Positions 1-7,622 of a stretch of DNA of 46,803 nt are shown in pieces. Positions within the stretch are counted from its first letter, which is position 1. Each line of letters opens with the position of its first letter. This stretch comes from a virus. The position numbers and the translations under genes are program-made. The DNA is taken from positions 1 through 46,803 of IMG/VR virus record IMGVR_UViG_3300035191_000038. One strand, 5' to 3'. The notes beneath the pieces are model-generated. The model made no database searches. It worked only from the letters and a program-made list of their open reading frames with translations, and was not told the origin of the DNA.

Positions 1-11
1 TGCTCCGGAAC

Positions 12-764
12 ATGCGGGAGGCGGTCTCGCCGGCCGGCAAGCGAGGGACCTGGCTGAAGCAGCTCTCGAACGACCAGCTCTCGGAGATATTCCACCGGCT
101 CAAGATGGGCCAGTCCTGCCATCGGATCGCCCAGCACGCCCAGGAGGTGTGGGGCATTCAGCCGAAGGCCAGCGCGAAGAGCCTCTCGAGGGCGGTCCGG
201 CAGTTCAAGCATAGGATGCTCGGGGATCTCGAGCTGGTGGCCACGGACGAGAAGAGCAAGGACCGCCGAAAGGAGGGCCGGCGCCTCCTGGAAAGGGGCC
301 GGAGCCAGGTGGCCAAGCTCGACGGCCTGGACCGGATGCGGTGGCTCATAGAGCTGCAAACGGATCGGCTGATCAACATGATGGAGCACGAGGGGATGCA
401 GGGACTGCCCTGGCTGAACTCCAAGGCCGTGAACAAGACGATTGAGACCCTCCAGAACATGCTCGACCGATACCTGAAGATCCAGATCGACCTGGGCATC
501 CTGGACGCGAAGCCCCAGGAGCTTCAGCTCACACTCAAACACCGATTTGACGGCCTCCTCCAGCATACGATCTCGCCCGGGACAGCCCTGACGGACTGGG
601 CGGACAAGCTGCTCGAGAGTGCCGAGAAAGAGGCCCTGACGTTCTCCTTGGCGGAGGACGGATCGTACAAGCTGCTGGGCCCGGGAGGGGAAGATGCAAG
701 GACAGAAGATGCTGCCGATGGAGAAGGCGCTCGATCTGGCGATGGCGACGGCAAAGCAGCTTGA
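12..764 (+). CDS. Probable terminase small subunit / DNA-binding protein
   Basis: A 250-residue protein directly upstream of the large terminase and overlapping its start by about 70 bases, the usual place for the small subunit that recognises the packaging site. Residues about 20-70 look like a helix-turn-helix region (LSEIFHRLKMGQSCHRIAQH), followed by basic and charged helical segments up to about residue 190 and a Gly/Asp/Glu-rich tail. No catalytic motif is seen. No ribosome-binding site is visible before the ATG at 12 and the frame is open to the window edge, so the true start may lie upstream. The assignment rests on position and HTH-like character, not on recognised family identity. 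Confidence 0.6.
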   Translation: MREAVSPAGKRGTWLKQLSNDQLSEIFHRLKMGQSCHRIAQHAQEVWGIQPKASAKSLSRAVRQFKHRMLGDLELVATDEKSKDRRKEGRRLLERGRSQVAKLDGLDRMRWLIELQTDRLINMMEHEGMQGLPWLNSKAVNKTIETLQNMLDRYLKIQIDLGILDAKPQELQLTLKHRFDGLLQHTISPGTALTDWADKLLESAEKEALTFSLAEDGSYKLLGPGGEDARTEDAADGEGARSGDGDGKAA

Positions 765-2724
765 CGCCAGGCTCACCCCCCAGGAGGAGAAGATCGCGGA
801 GCTGGTCGTGCTCTCCTGTCCCCCGATCCTGCTGGACGGGGAGCAGTTCTGCCGGCTCGACGACCTGAAGGGATTTTTGTCCAACTTCACGAAGGCCATC
901 CAGACCAAGGACTCGAGCTTCCTGATGCAGAAGAGGGGCCTGTGGGTTGACAGGGTCGTCGATGTGCAGGAGTTCTGCGAGTCGTACGAATACATGGGCC
1001 AGAAGGGCTACATCCGGCCGAAGGTGATGGAGACCCTGTGGGACTTGTTCCACAGTCCCAACTACATCGAGTGTGTGCTCTCCGGGTCCATCGGATGGGG
1101 GAAGACGTACTGCGCGGACCAGGCCATGGCGTACATGCTCTACCTGCTGAGCTGCTACCACAACCCCCAGGCCGAGTTCGACATGGCGCCGGGCTCCTCG
1201 ATCATCTTCATCCAGCAATCGAAGACCTTCATGCTGGCCAAGAAGGTCGTCTTCGAGCAGTTCTCCGACCGCCTCCGCCAGAACCCGTACTTCAAGAATC
1301 ACTTCCCGTTCGACCCCCAGGTCAAGAGCGAGCTGCGGTTCCCGAAGAACATCTCGGTGCTCCCAGTGGGCGGATCCGACTCCTCAGCACTGGGGATGAA
1401 CGTCTTCGGCGGCGTGATCGACGAGATGAACTTCATGAGCCGGATCCGTGGCTCCGTGGAGGTCCAGTACACGCACGAGGACGAGTACGACCAGGCCGAG
1501 CGCCTGTACTCGACCCTGATCCGAAGGATGAAGTCCCGGTTCATGCAGAAGGGCAAGATCCCGGGCAAGCTCCTGCTCGTCAGCTCGGTCAACTACCCGA
1601 ACGACTTCACCTCCAGGAAGATCGAGGAGGCCAAGACGGACAAAACGATCCTGGCGGTCTCATACAGCCAGTGGGAGGTCCTCGAGGCGAGCCGGTTCTG
1701 CGGGCAGACGTTTCGCGTGGAGATCGGAAACGAGGTCAAGCAGTCGAAGATCCTCGAGGAGGCCGAGGAGGCCGTGGAGCCCGAGACGGTGATCAACGTC
1801 CCGACGGAGTACCGGGCTGAGTTCGAGCGGGACCTCGAGGCGGCCCTGCGGGACCTGGCCGGCGTGACGACCGGCTCCAGGCACCCATTCATCCCGTACC
1901 GGGACCTCCTCCAGAAGGCCGGCGAGACGTACATGACGCATACCAGCGACAGGAGCCTGTTTCGCATGGAGGAGGCCATTCTGCACCTCATCGTGGACCC
2001 GGAGAGGCCGGACTGGTCCGAGATCGTCGATATGGACTACCTCGAGACGTGCATCATGGATCGGGGCGAGCCGTTCGCCCTCCACCTGGATGTGGCCATC
2101 TCCCAGGACTGCTGTGGGCTGGCCATTGGCCGGATCGTGGGCTACAAGCTGCTCCCGAGCACGAAATACTACAATAACAAGACAGGCGAGTTCGTCGAGG
2201 TCCGGGACATCCGGGCGCCCATCTACCAGATCGACGGGGTGCTTCGGATCATGCCCCCTCGAGGGGGAGGCGAGATCGACCTCGAGCTGGTCCGGGACCT
2301 TGTGCTCTGGCTCAGAGGCGAGCTGTTCGTCCGGTGGGGAACCTGCGACTCATACCAGTCGGCCATGCTGATCCAGGCGTTCAGGAAGGCCCGGATCCGC
2401 TGCGGGCTGCTCTCGGTCGACCAGACGATCGCCCCGTACACAGAGGTCAAGCACGCGGTCAAGGACGAGCGGATATGGATGCCCCCGCATTCGACCCTGC
2501 TCAGGGAGCTGCGGGAGCTGGAGAAGGACCCCGAGAAGGACAAGGTGGATCACCCGGCCGGCGGGTCGAAAGACTGCTCGGATGCCGTGGCCGGCGTGGT
2601 CTTCGTCCTCCAGCAGAAGGAGGCGTCCTACGGGCGCCCCTCCTCGGCCAGGAGGCGAAGTTCCGGACAGGGGGGTGCTACGGGCAGGACGCGGAAAATC
2701 CGCTTCAGTACAGGCAGAAAATGA
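694..2724 (+). CDS. terL: Terminase large subunit (packaging ATPase-nuclease)
   Basis: This is the motor that translocates DNA into the prohead and cuts concatemers. The ATPase domain shows a Walker A motif GSIGWGKT (residues 131-138), a Walker B motif with D243-E244 in VFGGVIDEMNF, and a coupling-type LLLVSSVN near residue 293. The C-terminal RNase H-like nuclease has candidate acidic residues D466 (LHLDVAI), D552 (GTCDSYQ) and D630 (DCSDAV). The 676-residue length is large for a TerL, with an N-terminal extension of about 100 residues before the ATPase. The ATG at 694 follows GGGAGGGG and lies inside the end of the upstream gene, which suggests translational coupling. No portal gene follows, contrary to the usual order. 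Confidence 0.92.
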   Translation: MQGQKMLPMEKALDLAMATAKQLDARLTPQEEKIAELVVLSCPPILLDGEQFCRLDDLKGFLSNFTKAIQTKDSSFLMQKRGLWVDRVVDVQEFCESYEYMGQKGYIRPKVMETLWDLFHSPNYIECVLSGSIGWGKTYCADQAMAYMLYLLSCYHNPQAEFDMAPGSSIIFIQQSKTFMLAKKVVFEQFSDRLRQNPYFKNHFPFDPQVKSELRFPKNISVLPVGGSDSSALGMNVFGGVIDEMNFMSRIRGSVEVQYTHEDEYDQAERLYSTLIRRMKSRFMQKGKIPGKLLLVSSVNYPNDFTSRKIEEAKTDKTILAVSYSQWEVLEASRFCGQTFRVEIGNEVKQSKILEEAEEAVEPETVINVPTEYRAEFERDLEAALRDLAGVTTGSRHPFIPYRDLLQKAGETYMTHTSDRSLFRMEEAILHLIVDPERPDWSEIVDMDYLETCIMDRGEPFALHLDVAISQDCCGLAIGRIVGYKLLPSTKYYNNKTGEFVEVRDIRAPIYQIDGVLRIMPPRGGGEIDLELVRDLVLWLRGELFVRWGTCDSYQSAMLIQAFRKARIRCGLLSVDQTIAPYTEVKHAVKDERIWMPPHSTLLRELRELEKDPEKDKVDHPAGGSKDCSDAVAGVVFVLQQKEASYGRPSSARRRSSGQGGATGRTRKIRFSTGRK

Positions 2725-2750
2725 CGTTAAACGCGAACAGGAGGAACGAG

Positions 2751-3002
2751 ATGCCGAGGAAAAAGGGAGTGGAGACCTGGCGGAGGATCCTGACGAACGC
2801 CGAGAAAATTCCGGACATCTTTGTCGACGGCAAGGGAAGCCTATACATCAAGGGCCAGGGCGGGAAGATCGTGCCCCTGGACATTTCGATCCTGGCGACC
2901 ACCCTGTCGTTGGTCAAGGAGGATCTAATGAAACTCGGCCTGGCGCTGAAGAGCAAAGGCAAGAAAGCGAAAAAAGAGGAGGGGAACCATGCAGAAGGAT
3001 GA
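2751..3002 (+). CDS. Small basic hypothetical protein
   Basis: An 83-residue protein with the start placed at an ATG preceded by ACAGGAGGAACG. The reading frame continues far upstream but only as an out-of-frame shadow of the terminase gene. The middle (YIKGQGGKIVPLDISILATT) looks like a small beta-rich fold and the C-terminus is Lys/Glu-rich. It overlaps the next gene by 14 bases, so the two are probably translationally coupled. No family is recognised. Confidence 0.75.
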   Translation: MPRKKGVETWRRILTNAEKIPDIFVDGKGSLYIKGQGGKIVPLDISILATTLSLVKEDLMKLGLALKSKGKKAKKEEGNHAEG

Positions 3003-3315
3003 GAGCCCGAGGCCGAGGATTCGCCACTCCACGATCGCCCGGGACATGAGGGTCTTCCGGAGCCTGCTCAAGGTCTTCGCGGATGAGGTCGAGAAGGAAG
3101 CGATGAAGCGGTTCAAGAAAGGCCATTGGACCGAGTCCTGGAAGTCCATCACCCCGGAGAACCTCCTGGTCCAGCGGAGGGAGATGGTGGCTCGCGTGAA
3201 GCAGGGGATGCTGGAAAGGCGGGATCTGGAGATCGAGATCGCCCTCCAGGCCGCCATCGTGTGGTACCTCCGCCTCGAGGACAACAAACGAGCCAGACTA
3301 TTGGAGCTGTGGTGA
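2989..3315 (+). CDS. Hypothetical helical protein
   Basis: A 108-residue, probably all-helical charged protein, preceded by GAGGAGGGG and overlapping its upstream neighbour. No zinc, nucleotide or membrane motif is visible. It sits in the compact run of small rightward genes after the terminase; this position alone does not indicate a role. Confidence 0.75.
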   Translation: MQKDESPRPRIRHSTIARDMRVFRSLLKVFADEVEKEAMKRFKKGHWTESWKSITPENLLVQRREMVARVKQGMLERRDLEIEIALQAAIVWYLRLEDNKRARLLELW

Positions 3316-3316
3316 T

Positions 3317-3637
3317 ATGAGAATCGTATTCGGAGATGGGAAAATAGCGGTTTCGACGGCCTTGCAGGAGGAACACCCTCTGCTGATCCTGGAGGAGAAG
3401 GGGACGGGTACTGTGGGCCAGGCGGTCCCAAACCGGCGGGCCGGCATGAAGGTCCCGATCGAGGAGCTGGAAGCGGCCCTGCTCATCATGGAGTTCAAGA
3501 GCGTACGGGCCATCGACGTCGTCGTGGAGCAGCTTACAGCCCTGAAGGAGCACCTCCTTCGGGAAGAGGAGAAACCCCTCCGAACGGCCATCGAGTTCGC
3601 CGAGGAGGACGAGGATGAGGAGAATCAAGGGTATTAG
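3317..3637 (+). CDS. Hypothetical acidic protein
   Basis: A 106-residue protein starting one base after the previous stop (TGATATG arrangement), so translation probably continues by re-initiation. The N-terminal half looks beta-rich and the C-terminal half is helical and ends in a run of acidic residues (EFAEEDEDEE). The end overlaps the start of the next small gene. No family is recognised. Confidence 0.75.
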   Translation: MRIVFGDGKIAVSTALQEEHPLLILEEKGTGTVGQAVPNRRAGMKVPIEELEAALLIMEFKSVRAIDVVVEQLTALKEHLLREEEKPLRTAIEFAEEDEDEENQGY

Positions 3638-3755
3638 ATCCTGGAAGATCAAGTGGCCCGAGCTGTGCAGCTACCTGGTCGCACTGGGCCTGGGCGTGAC
3701 CCTCATGTGGCTGTACCTGAAGGTCCTGGCCTGGGCCCTGTGGGACATCTGGTGA
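3615..3755 (+). CDS. 46-residue single-pass membrane protein
   Basis: A short gene in a different frame from its neighbours, with GAGGAGGACG just before the ATG. A basic N-terminus (MRRIKGIRSWKIKW) is followed by one hydrophobic segment at about residues 17-43, which suggests a single membrane helix with the positive end in the cytoplasm. It overlaps the upstream gene by 23 bases and is followed by another membrane protein gene. A holin-like role is possible but nothing in the sequence proves it. Confidence 0.6.
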   Translation: MRRIKGIRSWKIKWPELCSYLVALGLGVTLMWLYLKVLAWALWDIW

Positions 3756-3769
3756 GAAAGGAGGAGACC

Positions 3770-4126
3770 ATGAAAGTGCCTATTTTGCTGATGACCGGAG
3801 TGCTGCTGATCGGCGCGGCGATCGCGGCCTTTTTCGTCTGGTACCTGGTCCCACGGCAGCTGGAGGAGCCGAAGGTCGTGGACACGCCGCCGGCCGTGTT
3901 CAGCCAGACGCCCCAGTCGGCCACCGTGGCGCTGATGGCCGCCGGCAGTGTGAACGCCCTGTACTTCTACGACAACTACGAGAAGGTGGGCCAGCTGACC
4001 TGGGACGACCGGGACGGCGACGGTGAGCTGTCCCTCAGCTGGTCCGGGATGAGTGTGGAGAGGAGCGCGAAGGTCCTGATCGACTTCCTGAAGGAGAGCG
4101 GAAGGGTCTGTACCTGTCCTGAGTAG
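3770..4126 (+). CDS. Membrane-anchored hypothetical protein
   Basis: A 118-residue protein whose ATG follows AAAGGAGGAGACC. Residues about 4-27 (LLMTGVLLIGAAIAAFFVWY) form a membrane anchor or uncleaved signal; the rest is soluble, with an acidic stretch DDRDGDGELS and a C-terminal CTCPE. The frame is open upstream to 3653 but that part is only a shadow. Neighbouring genes also encode membrane proteins, so the group may act together at the envelope. Confidence 0.75.
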   Translation: MKVPILLMTGVLLIGAAIAAFFVWYLVPRQLEEPKVVDTPPAVFSQTPQSATVALMAAGSVNALYFYDNYEKVGQLTWDDRDGDGELSLSWSGMSVERSAKVLIDFLKESGRVCTCPE

Positions 4127-4134
4127 GCGGCGGG

Positions 4135-5268
4135 ATGGAGTGGTCCAACAAGGAGGTGACTGATTTTGTGGGCGGCTTCCTGGCGATGTCGTGGGGGTTC
4201 TTCGCTCTGGGCATTGTGATCTGGACGGCATGGAGAGAGTGGTGGGACGATCATCGGGGCCGATGGCTGACGCAGCGGGTCAAGCTCAAGCTGACGCTCC
4301 TCGTCCTCATGATTGTCCTGGTGATCTGGGGCGGCTGCATGATGATCCTGTACCAGGACGCCGAGGAGGTGGGCCGGCGTAAGGTGCTTGCGATCGCTCT
4401 GAGCTTCTGGGCGTTTTTCGCGTTCTTCATAGGAGATACAGCTCGAAGGATCTGGAAAATAGGATGCAAGAGGGTGGAGGACGAGATGGGCGCTTTGTGG
4501 GATTCGACGCAGATTGGGATGGCGGGCTTCCTGCTACTGTTCATCTCTGTCATGCTCGGCACGACACGAGATGAGTGGTGGCCGTGGTCGAAGAAAAAGG
4601 ACAAGCCAGAGGAGGCAACGGCGGAGCACTTCGAGACCGACCCGGAGGGCGTGGCCAGGGCGCCGGTAGAACTGGAGAACAGCTTCTCGATAGCCGGGGC
4701 GTACAGAGAAGCCCAGAGGATCTGGGAAGGGGAGGAGGACGGCCCATTGGGACCAGAGCCTGTTACCCGAATCAACTATGTAAGCACAACGGCCACGGCG
4801 CCGCTTCCGGATACAACACGTAGAAGAGTTCCGAGACCAGGCGGCGGCCATGATTGGGTGTCCTTTACAGACGAGAACGGAGACCCCGTTGACATAGGCG
4901 AAGCCATTGTAGAGCGACACGGCGACAGTATTACAGCGTGGATGCCGGACGGGGCTATTCACAGTGTCAGGGTTGGGACGGAGGATCCGATGCGACCGAC
5001 CTGGTGGGAGTACGGCCACTCGTCGTCCCCACGGGATATGTCTGAACTGTTCGAGTGGCAGAACAAGCACTGCCCGCGCTGCCCCGACTTCGTGTTCGGC
5101 TCCCCGACGGAGCGGAAGGCGAAACAGGCCCTGGGCTGCTACCGGGCGAAATGCTCGTACTACACCCACTGGCTCAGGAAGAAGAAAAAAGAGGCGTTGC
5201 GAAACCCGAAGTCGGAGCCGGTGCGCGTGATCCGGTTCAAGAGGCGGGGGGATGAGGCGGAAATGTAG
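4135..5268 (+). CDS. Four-segment membrane protein with C-terminal Cys cluster
   Basis: A 377-residue protein with four hydrophobic segments at about residues 8-30, 50-72, 82-100 and 125-142. A long soluble part follows and ends with CPRCPDF and a later CYRAKC, a possible zinc site, then a very basic stretch (LRKKKKEAL). The N-terminal half resembles small bacterial integral membrane proteins but no family is recognised. It starts nine bases after the previous stop and overlaps the next gene by 17 bases. Base composition between about 4700 and 4950 is slightly less GC-rich than around it. Confidence 0.75.
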   Translation: MEWSNKEVTDFVGGFLAMSWGFFALGIVIWTAWREWWDDHRGRWLTQRVKLKLTLLVLMIVLVIWGGCMMILYQDAEEVGRRKVLAIALSFWAFFAFFIGDTARRIWKIGCKRVEDEMGALWDSTQIGMAGFLLLFISVMLGTTRDEWWPWSKKKDKPEEATAEHFETDPEGVARAPVELENSFSIAGAYREAQRIWEGEEDGPLGPEPVTRINYVSTTATAPLPDTTRRRVPRPGGGHDWVSFTDENGDPVDIGEAIVERHGDSITAWMPDGAIHSVRVGTEDPMRPTWWEYGHSSSPRDMSELFEWQNKHCPRCPDFVFGSPTERKAKQALGCYRAKCSYYTHWLRKKKKEALRNPKSEPVRVIRFKRRGDEAEM

Positions 5269-5572
5269 TTGGTGCGAGACACCACTGACCTGGAAGGAGC
5301 GGCTCACGGAGGCGGTCTTCTGCAAGGACTGCCGTTCCCTCCAGATCAAGGCGCGGGTGCTGCCCAGGAGGAAGCCCATGGTCGTCCTCCCGGAGTACAG
5401 CTTCGCGGAGCCGGCCATCCTGGAGTACAGGCGGGAGCGCCTGGCGATCTTCCTCCAGAGGGAGCTGGGGAAGACCACCCTCCGGACGGAGCGCGAGGCC
5501 ATCCTCGAGATGGGGGCGGCGTTGCTCCCATCGGCGTACGTGGAGTACATAACAACGGCCCTGGCGGCCTGA
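5252..5572 (+). CDS. Small zinc-finger-like protein
   Basis: A 106-residue protein with two CxxC pairs near the N-terminus (CSWC at residues 5-8 and CKDC at about 24-27), the pattern of a treble-clef or zinc-ribbon site. The remainder is helical and basic. It overlaps the preceding membrane protein gene by 17 bases. Likely a metal-stabilised nucleic-acid or protein binder; the function is unknown. Confidence 0.75.
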   Translation: MRRKCSWCETPLTWKERLTEAVFCKDCRSLQIKARVLPRRKPMVVLPEYSFAEPAILEYRRERLAIFLQRELGKTTLRTEREAILEMGAALLPSAYVEYITTALAA

Positions 5573-5592
5573 GGGGGAAAGGAGGAAAGGCC

Positions 5593-5925
5593 ATGAGTTT
5601 GAAGGACGAGGACGATGTCCTGATCGATGAGGACGAGCGGAGGTTCCGGGAGTTTCACCGAGAGAATCCCGGCGTGTACGATCTGATGGTCCGGTTCTCC
5701 CGTGAGATGAGGCGGGCCGGCTGGAACCGGTACAGCATCTGGGGCGTGGCCAACCGGGTCCGCTGGGAGACTCACATCCAGACCTCGGATCCGGACTTCA
5801 AGATCAATAACAATCACCTGGCCTTCTACTCCCGCCTGATCATGCAGCAGTGCCCGGACCTGGCCGGCTTTTTCCGCATCCGGGTCATGCGCCGGAGGGT
5901 CAGAGCGTGGAGGGCGACAGGATGA
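5593..5925 (+). CDS. Conserved phage hypothetical protein
   Basis: A 110-residue protein whose ATG follows AAAGGAGGAAAGGCC. The core FREFHRENPGVYDLMVRFSR, then RAGWNRYSIWGVANRVRWE and NNNHLAFYSRLIM, is a pattern I recall from a small uncharacterised protein common in phages of many bacteria. It is rich in aromatic and basic residues and probably helical. The reading frame upstream of 5593 is a shadow of the previous gene. Its function is not established. Confidence 0.85.
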   Translation: MSLKDEDDVLIDEDERRFREFHRENPGVYDLMVRFSREMRRAGWNRYSIWGVANRVRWETHIQTSDPDFKINNNHLAFYSRLIMQQCPDLAGFFRIRVMRRRVRAWRATG

Positions 5926-6311
5926 TGACCAGCTGGGAGGACATCGCGGGGGTGGCGTGCGTGGACTGTGGGAAGGCAGCCACCCACTACTTCGGCCATG
6001 ACCCAGTGTGCTGCCAGTGCCACGGGGGGGATATGTTCACGCACGAGGAGGCCAAGGCAGAGCACGCCCGTGTGCTGTCCGCACGGGTCCACGAGGCTGT
6101 ATCCCACCAGGGGTGGGAGGAGGAGGAGACCATGACGTTTCAGGAACTGACCCAAGAAGTGGCAAAGCGTGAGGGGAAGAAGCAGGAGACCAACATCGCC
6201 CAGATCAGCGAGATCACCAAGATCGTCCTGGAGGTGGTGGCCGAGGGCCTGGCCAATAACTGGGTCAGCACCATCAGCTTCCTGGCCACGTACGCGCCGA
6301 AGGAGGACTGA
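5922..6311 (+). CDS. Zinc-binding hypothetical protein with possible internal start
   Basis: About 129 residues, starting with ATGATG overlapping the previous stop. The N-terminal half has Cys and His residues (CVDCG, HYFGHDPVCCQCHGG) that look like a zinc-binding site. The C-terminal 60 residues begin at an in-frame ATG (6132) preceded by a strong GGGAGGAGGAGGAGACC sequence, so a short separate product (MTFQELTQEV...) may also be made. That segment is helical with a hydrophobic stretch. No family is recognised. Confidence 0.7.
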   Translation: MMTSWEDIAGVACVDCGKAATHYFGHDPVCCQCHGGDMFTHEEAKAEHARVLSARVHEAVSHQGWEEEETMTFQELTQEVAKREGKKQETNIAQISEITKIVLEVVAEGLANNWVSTISFLATYAPKED

Positions 6312-6490
6312 TGAGTTTGGCCAGTGAGCTGAGGGAACTCGAGGCCGCCTGGCGGGAGTTTATCTACCAGCTCCTCAAGTCGGTGGGCGTCGTCTGGCTT
6401 GTGGAGTACCTGACCAGGAGGTTCTCGCGGGACGAACCAGGTAACGAACCCCAGAGCCAGCGGTCACTCGGGGGGACAGAAGGGACCTAA
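6311..6490 (+). CDS. 59-residue amphipathic or membrane protein
   Basis: A short gene starting at TGATG overlap with the stop of the preceding gene and preceded by GAAGGAGGAC. The middle (FIYQLLKSVGVVWLVEYLTR) is a hydrophobic or amphipathic helix; the C-terminus is polar. It is the last gene of the first rightward cluster before the long non-coding region. The function is unknown. Confidence 0.6.
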   Translation: MSLASELRELEAAWREFIYQLLKSVGVVWLVEYLTRRFSRDEPGNEPQSQRSLGGTEGT

Positions 6491-6535
6491 TAGGTACCTA
6501 CCTGTCCCCTACCCCCCACCCCCTACCTCGAGGCT

Positions 6536-6551
6536 TTGCAAGCGCTTGCAA
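6536..6551. promoter_or_regulatory. Perfect palindrome TTGCAAGCGCTTGCAA
   Basis: A 16-base perfect inverted repeat at the beginning of the long non-coding region. Its shape, with a central AAGCGCTT, is like operators bound by LacI/GalR-family regulators. Related copies occur at 14102, 16138 and 21176 in this window. Which regulator binds, host or phage, is not shown by the sequence. Confidence 0.5.
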
Positions 6552-6600
6552 GCTGACCCCCATCGGCCACCCCCTCGAGGGGGCGCCATCCCCAATAGCG

Positions 6601-6954
6601 GCGGGGGGATGAGCAGCCCCAGCTCACGCAATCACGTTTGCATACGTGCCCACCCCCACGAATCGCGGGGGGAAGAGCAACAAGCACATAGACAGAGGGC
6701 AGGGTACCCACCCCCCTACCCCCCCTCCCCCCTGCCATGCCCCCACCCCCTGCCCCCCTGCCCCACGGGCCCAGCCAAACCGGTTAACTTCATCACAGTG
6801 ATTCACAGGGCAGTCAAGAGGGGTGCCCCCTCCCCCGCCCCCCACCAGGCCGGCGGGGCGGTAGAAGCACCCCCGAACCCCCAGAAAGTGCGGGGGGACA
6901 GGAGAAACCCACTACAGGGAGAGTACAAGAGCCCCCCAAGAACTCGCGGGGGGA
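6601..6954 (+). repeat. Four direct copies of GCGGGGGGA
   Basis: Identical GCGGGGGGA blocks begin at 6601, 6665, 6890 and 6946, all on the plus strand in DNA that is otherwise C-rich on that strand. Flanks are partly alike (ATCGCGGGGGGAAGAG and CTCGCGGGGGGATGGA). The spacing is irregular. They resemble iteron-like protein-binding repeats; no protein partner can be assigned. Confidence 0.45.
6707..6770 (-). other. Strong G-quadruplex-forming tract on the minus strand
   Basis: The plus strand reads as a series of C runs of four to seven bases separated by one to four bases, so the minus strand has more than six closely spaced G runs. This meets any usual G-quadruplex pattern. Similar shorter tracts lie at about 6503-6527 and 6824-6845. 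Confidence 0.6.
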
Positions 6955-7293
6955 TGGAAACACCCCTCAGAGAGACTACCCACCCCCCTGGTACCCACCC
7001 AGGAGCCCTGACACACCCCGAGAAGAGCCCGGAGGCCGGCCAGACAAGTCCCCGAGACCGATACCCCAGCTCCCAGGGCCACCCCGGCGCCTTCTGCCTA
7101 CCGACTTTTTGCTTTTTGCTCGAGTTTGAGCCGTTGTTTTACCGCTGGCCTACCCCGGACCCGGTCCGCGAGCCCGCGTGCTACGCAAACGGCGTCTCTT
7201 TCTCAAGTGTCTCATAAGGAGTATTACGTAAACCTAATCGTGCCACGATCGTGTGACGTTTTCGTGCTCGAAAAGTAGCATCAGGTTATACTT

Positions 7294-7488
7294 TTGTGCA
7301 AGGTCTCGCGTGAGATCGACCTCGAGGGACTACCCGAGGAGGAGTCCCAGATTTTCGAGAGGGTGAGGCTCAGCGGGGACCCCTTACATCGCGTGAAATC
7401 GTATCAAATTTTTCGGAATCTGGACCAAGAGGGTGAGCTGCTGTACGGCTCGCGGCCGGGCATCGTGAGCTATCGTGAACGCCAGTGA
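7294..7488 (+). CDS. Possible small protein (doubtful)
   Basis: A 64-codon frame beginning at TTG with no ribosome-binding site. The chain is polar and helical (EESQIFERVRLSGDPLHRVK). Codon choice is less like the neighbours, with CTA, TTA and CGT present. It ends 50 bases before the regulated promoter at 7540. It could be an unused frame or the remnant of a gene. Confidence 0.3.
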   Translation: MCKVSREIDLEGLPEEESQIFERVRLSGDPLHRVKSYQIFRNLDQEGELLYGSRPGIVSYRERQ

Positions 7489-7508
7489 AGTGGAGGAAAA
7501 CCAGGTAC

Positions 7509-7522
7509 TGCAATTTTTTGCA
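7509..7522. promoter_or_regulatory. TGCAA-N4-TTGCA inverted repeat upstream of promoter
   Basis: TGCAATTTTTTGCA has the same half-sites as the TGCAAGCGCTTGCA palindromes but an AT centre. It lies 17 bases before the -35 box at 7540, closer than in the 14102 and 16138 copies. It may be a diverged copy or simply AT-rich upstream DNA. Confidence 0.3.
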
Positions 7523-7539
7523 AAATCCGGAAAAAAGTC

Positions 7540-7568
7540 TTGACAAAGCACTCAAACCTGAGGTAAAA
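7540..7568 (+). promoter_or_regulatory. Promoter-operator (family copy 1)
   Basis: TTGACA is followed by 17 bases and a poor -10 (GTAAAA). The operator-like ACCTGAGGT lies at 7556-7564, at the end of the spacer. Upstream is the AT-rich block AAAATCCGGAAAAAAG shared with the other copies. The weak -10 suggests either a need for an activator or a decayed copy. It precedes the winged-helix gene at 7623. Confidence 0.55.
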
Positions 7569-7622
7569 GGGGAGACAAATGGCGAAGGATCCAGTGGCTC
7601 TGGACCCGAAAAGGAGGCGGCG

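Larger units (their letters stand above)
6491..7293. other. Long non-coding, C-run-rich control region
   Basis: About 800 bases without a convincing gene. A 223-codon open frame (6546-7217) exists, but its product is a Pro/Arg-rich low-complexity chain with no ribosome-binding site, as expected from C-rich DNA. The region holds a TTGCAAGCGCTTGCAA palindrome, long C runs, four GCGGGGGGA direct repeats, and a more AT-rich end (7200-7290) with the palindromes TACGTA and CACGATCGTG. An origin, a packaging-related site or a structured RNA region are all possible. Confidence 0.6.

Noticed and set aside
947-975. TTGACA inside the terminase gene as a promoter
   Set aside because: No -10 box at suitable distance, no operator repeat and no A/T block upstream; it is a coding TTG-ACA coincidence.
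4135-5268. Reading the four-segment membrane protein as a portal or holin
   Set aside because: Portals lack membrane segments, and a holin of 377 residues with a Cys-rich soluble half would be atypical; the evidence supports only a membrane protein.
6546-7217. 223-codon open frame in the C-rich region
   Set aside because: The product is a Pro/His/Arg/Gly low-complexity chain, no ribosome-binding site precedes it, and open frames arise easily in C-run DNA.
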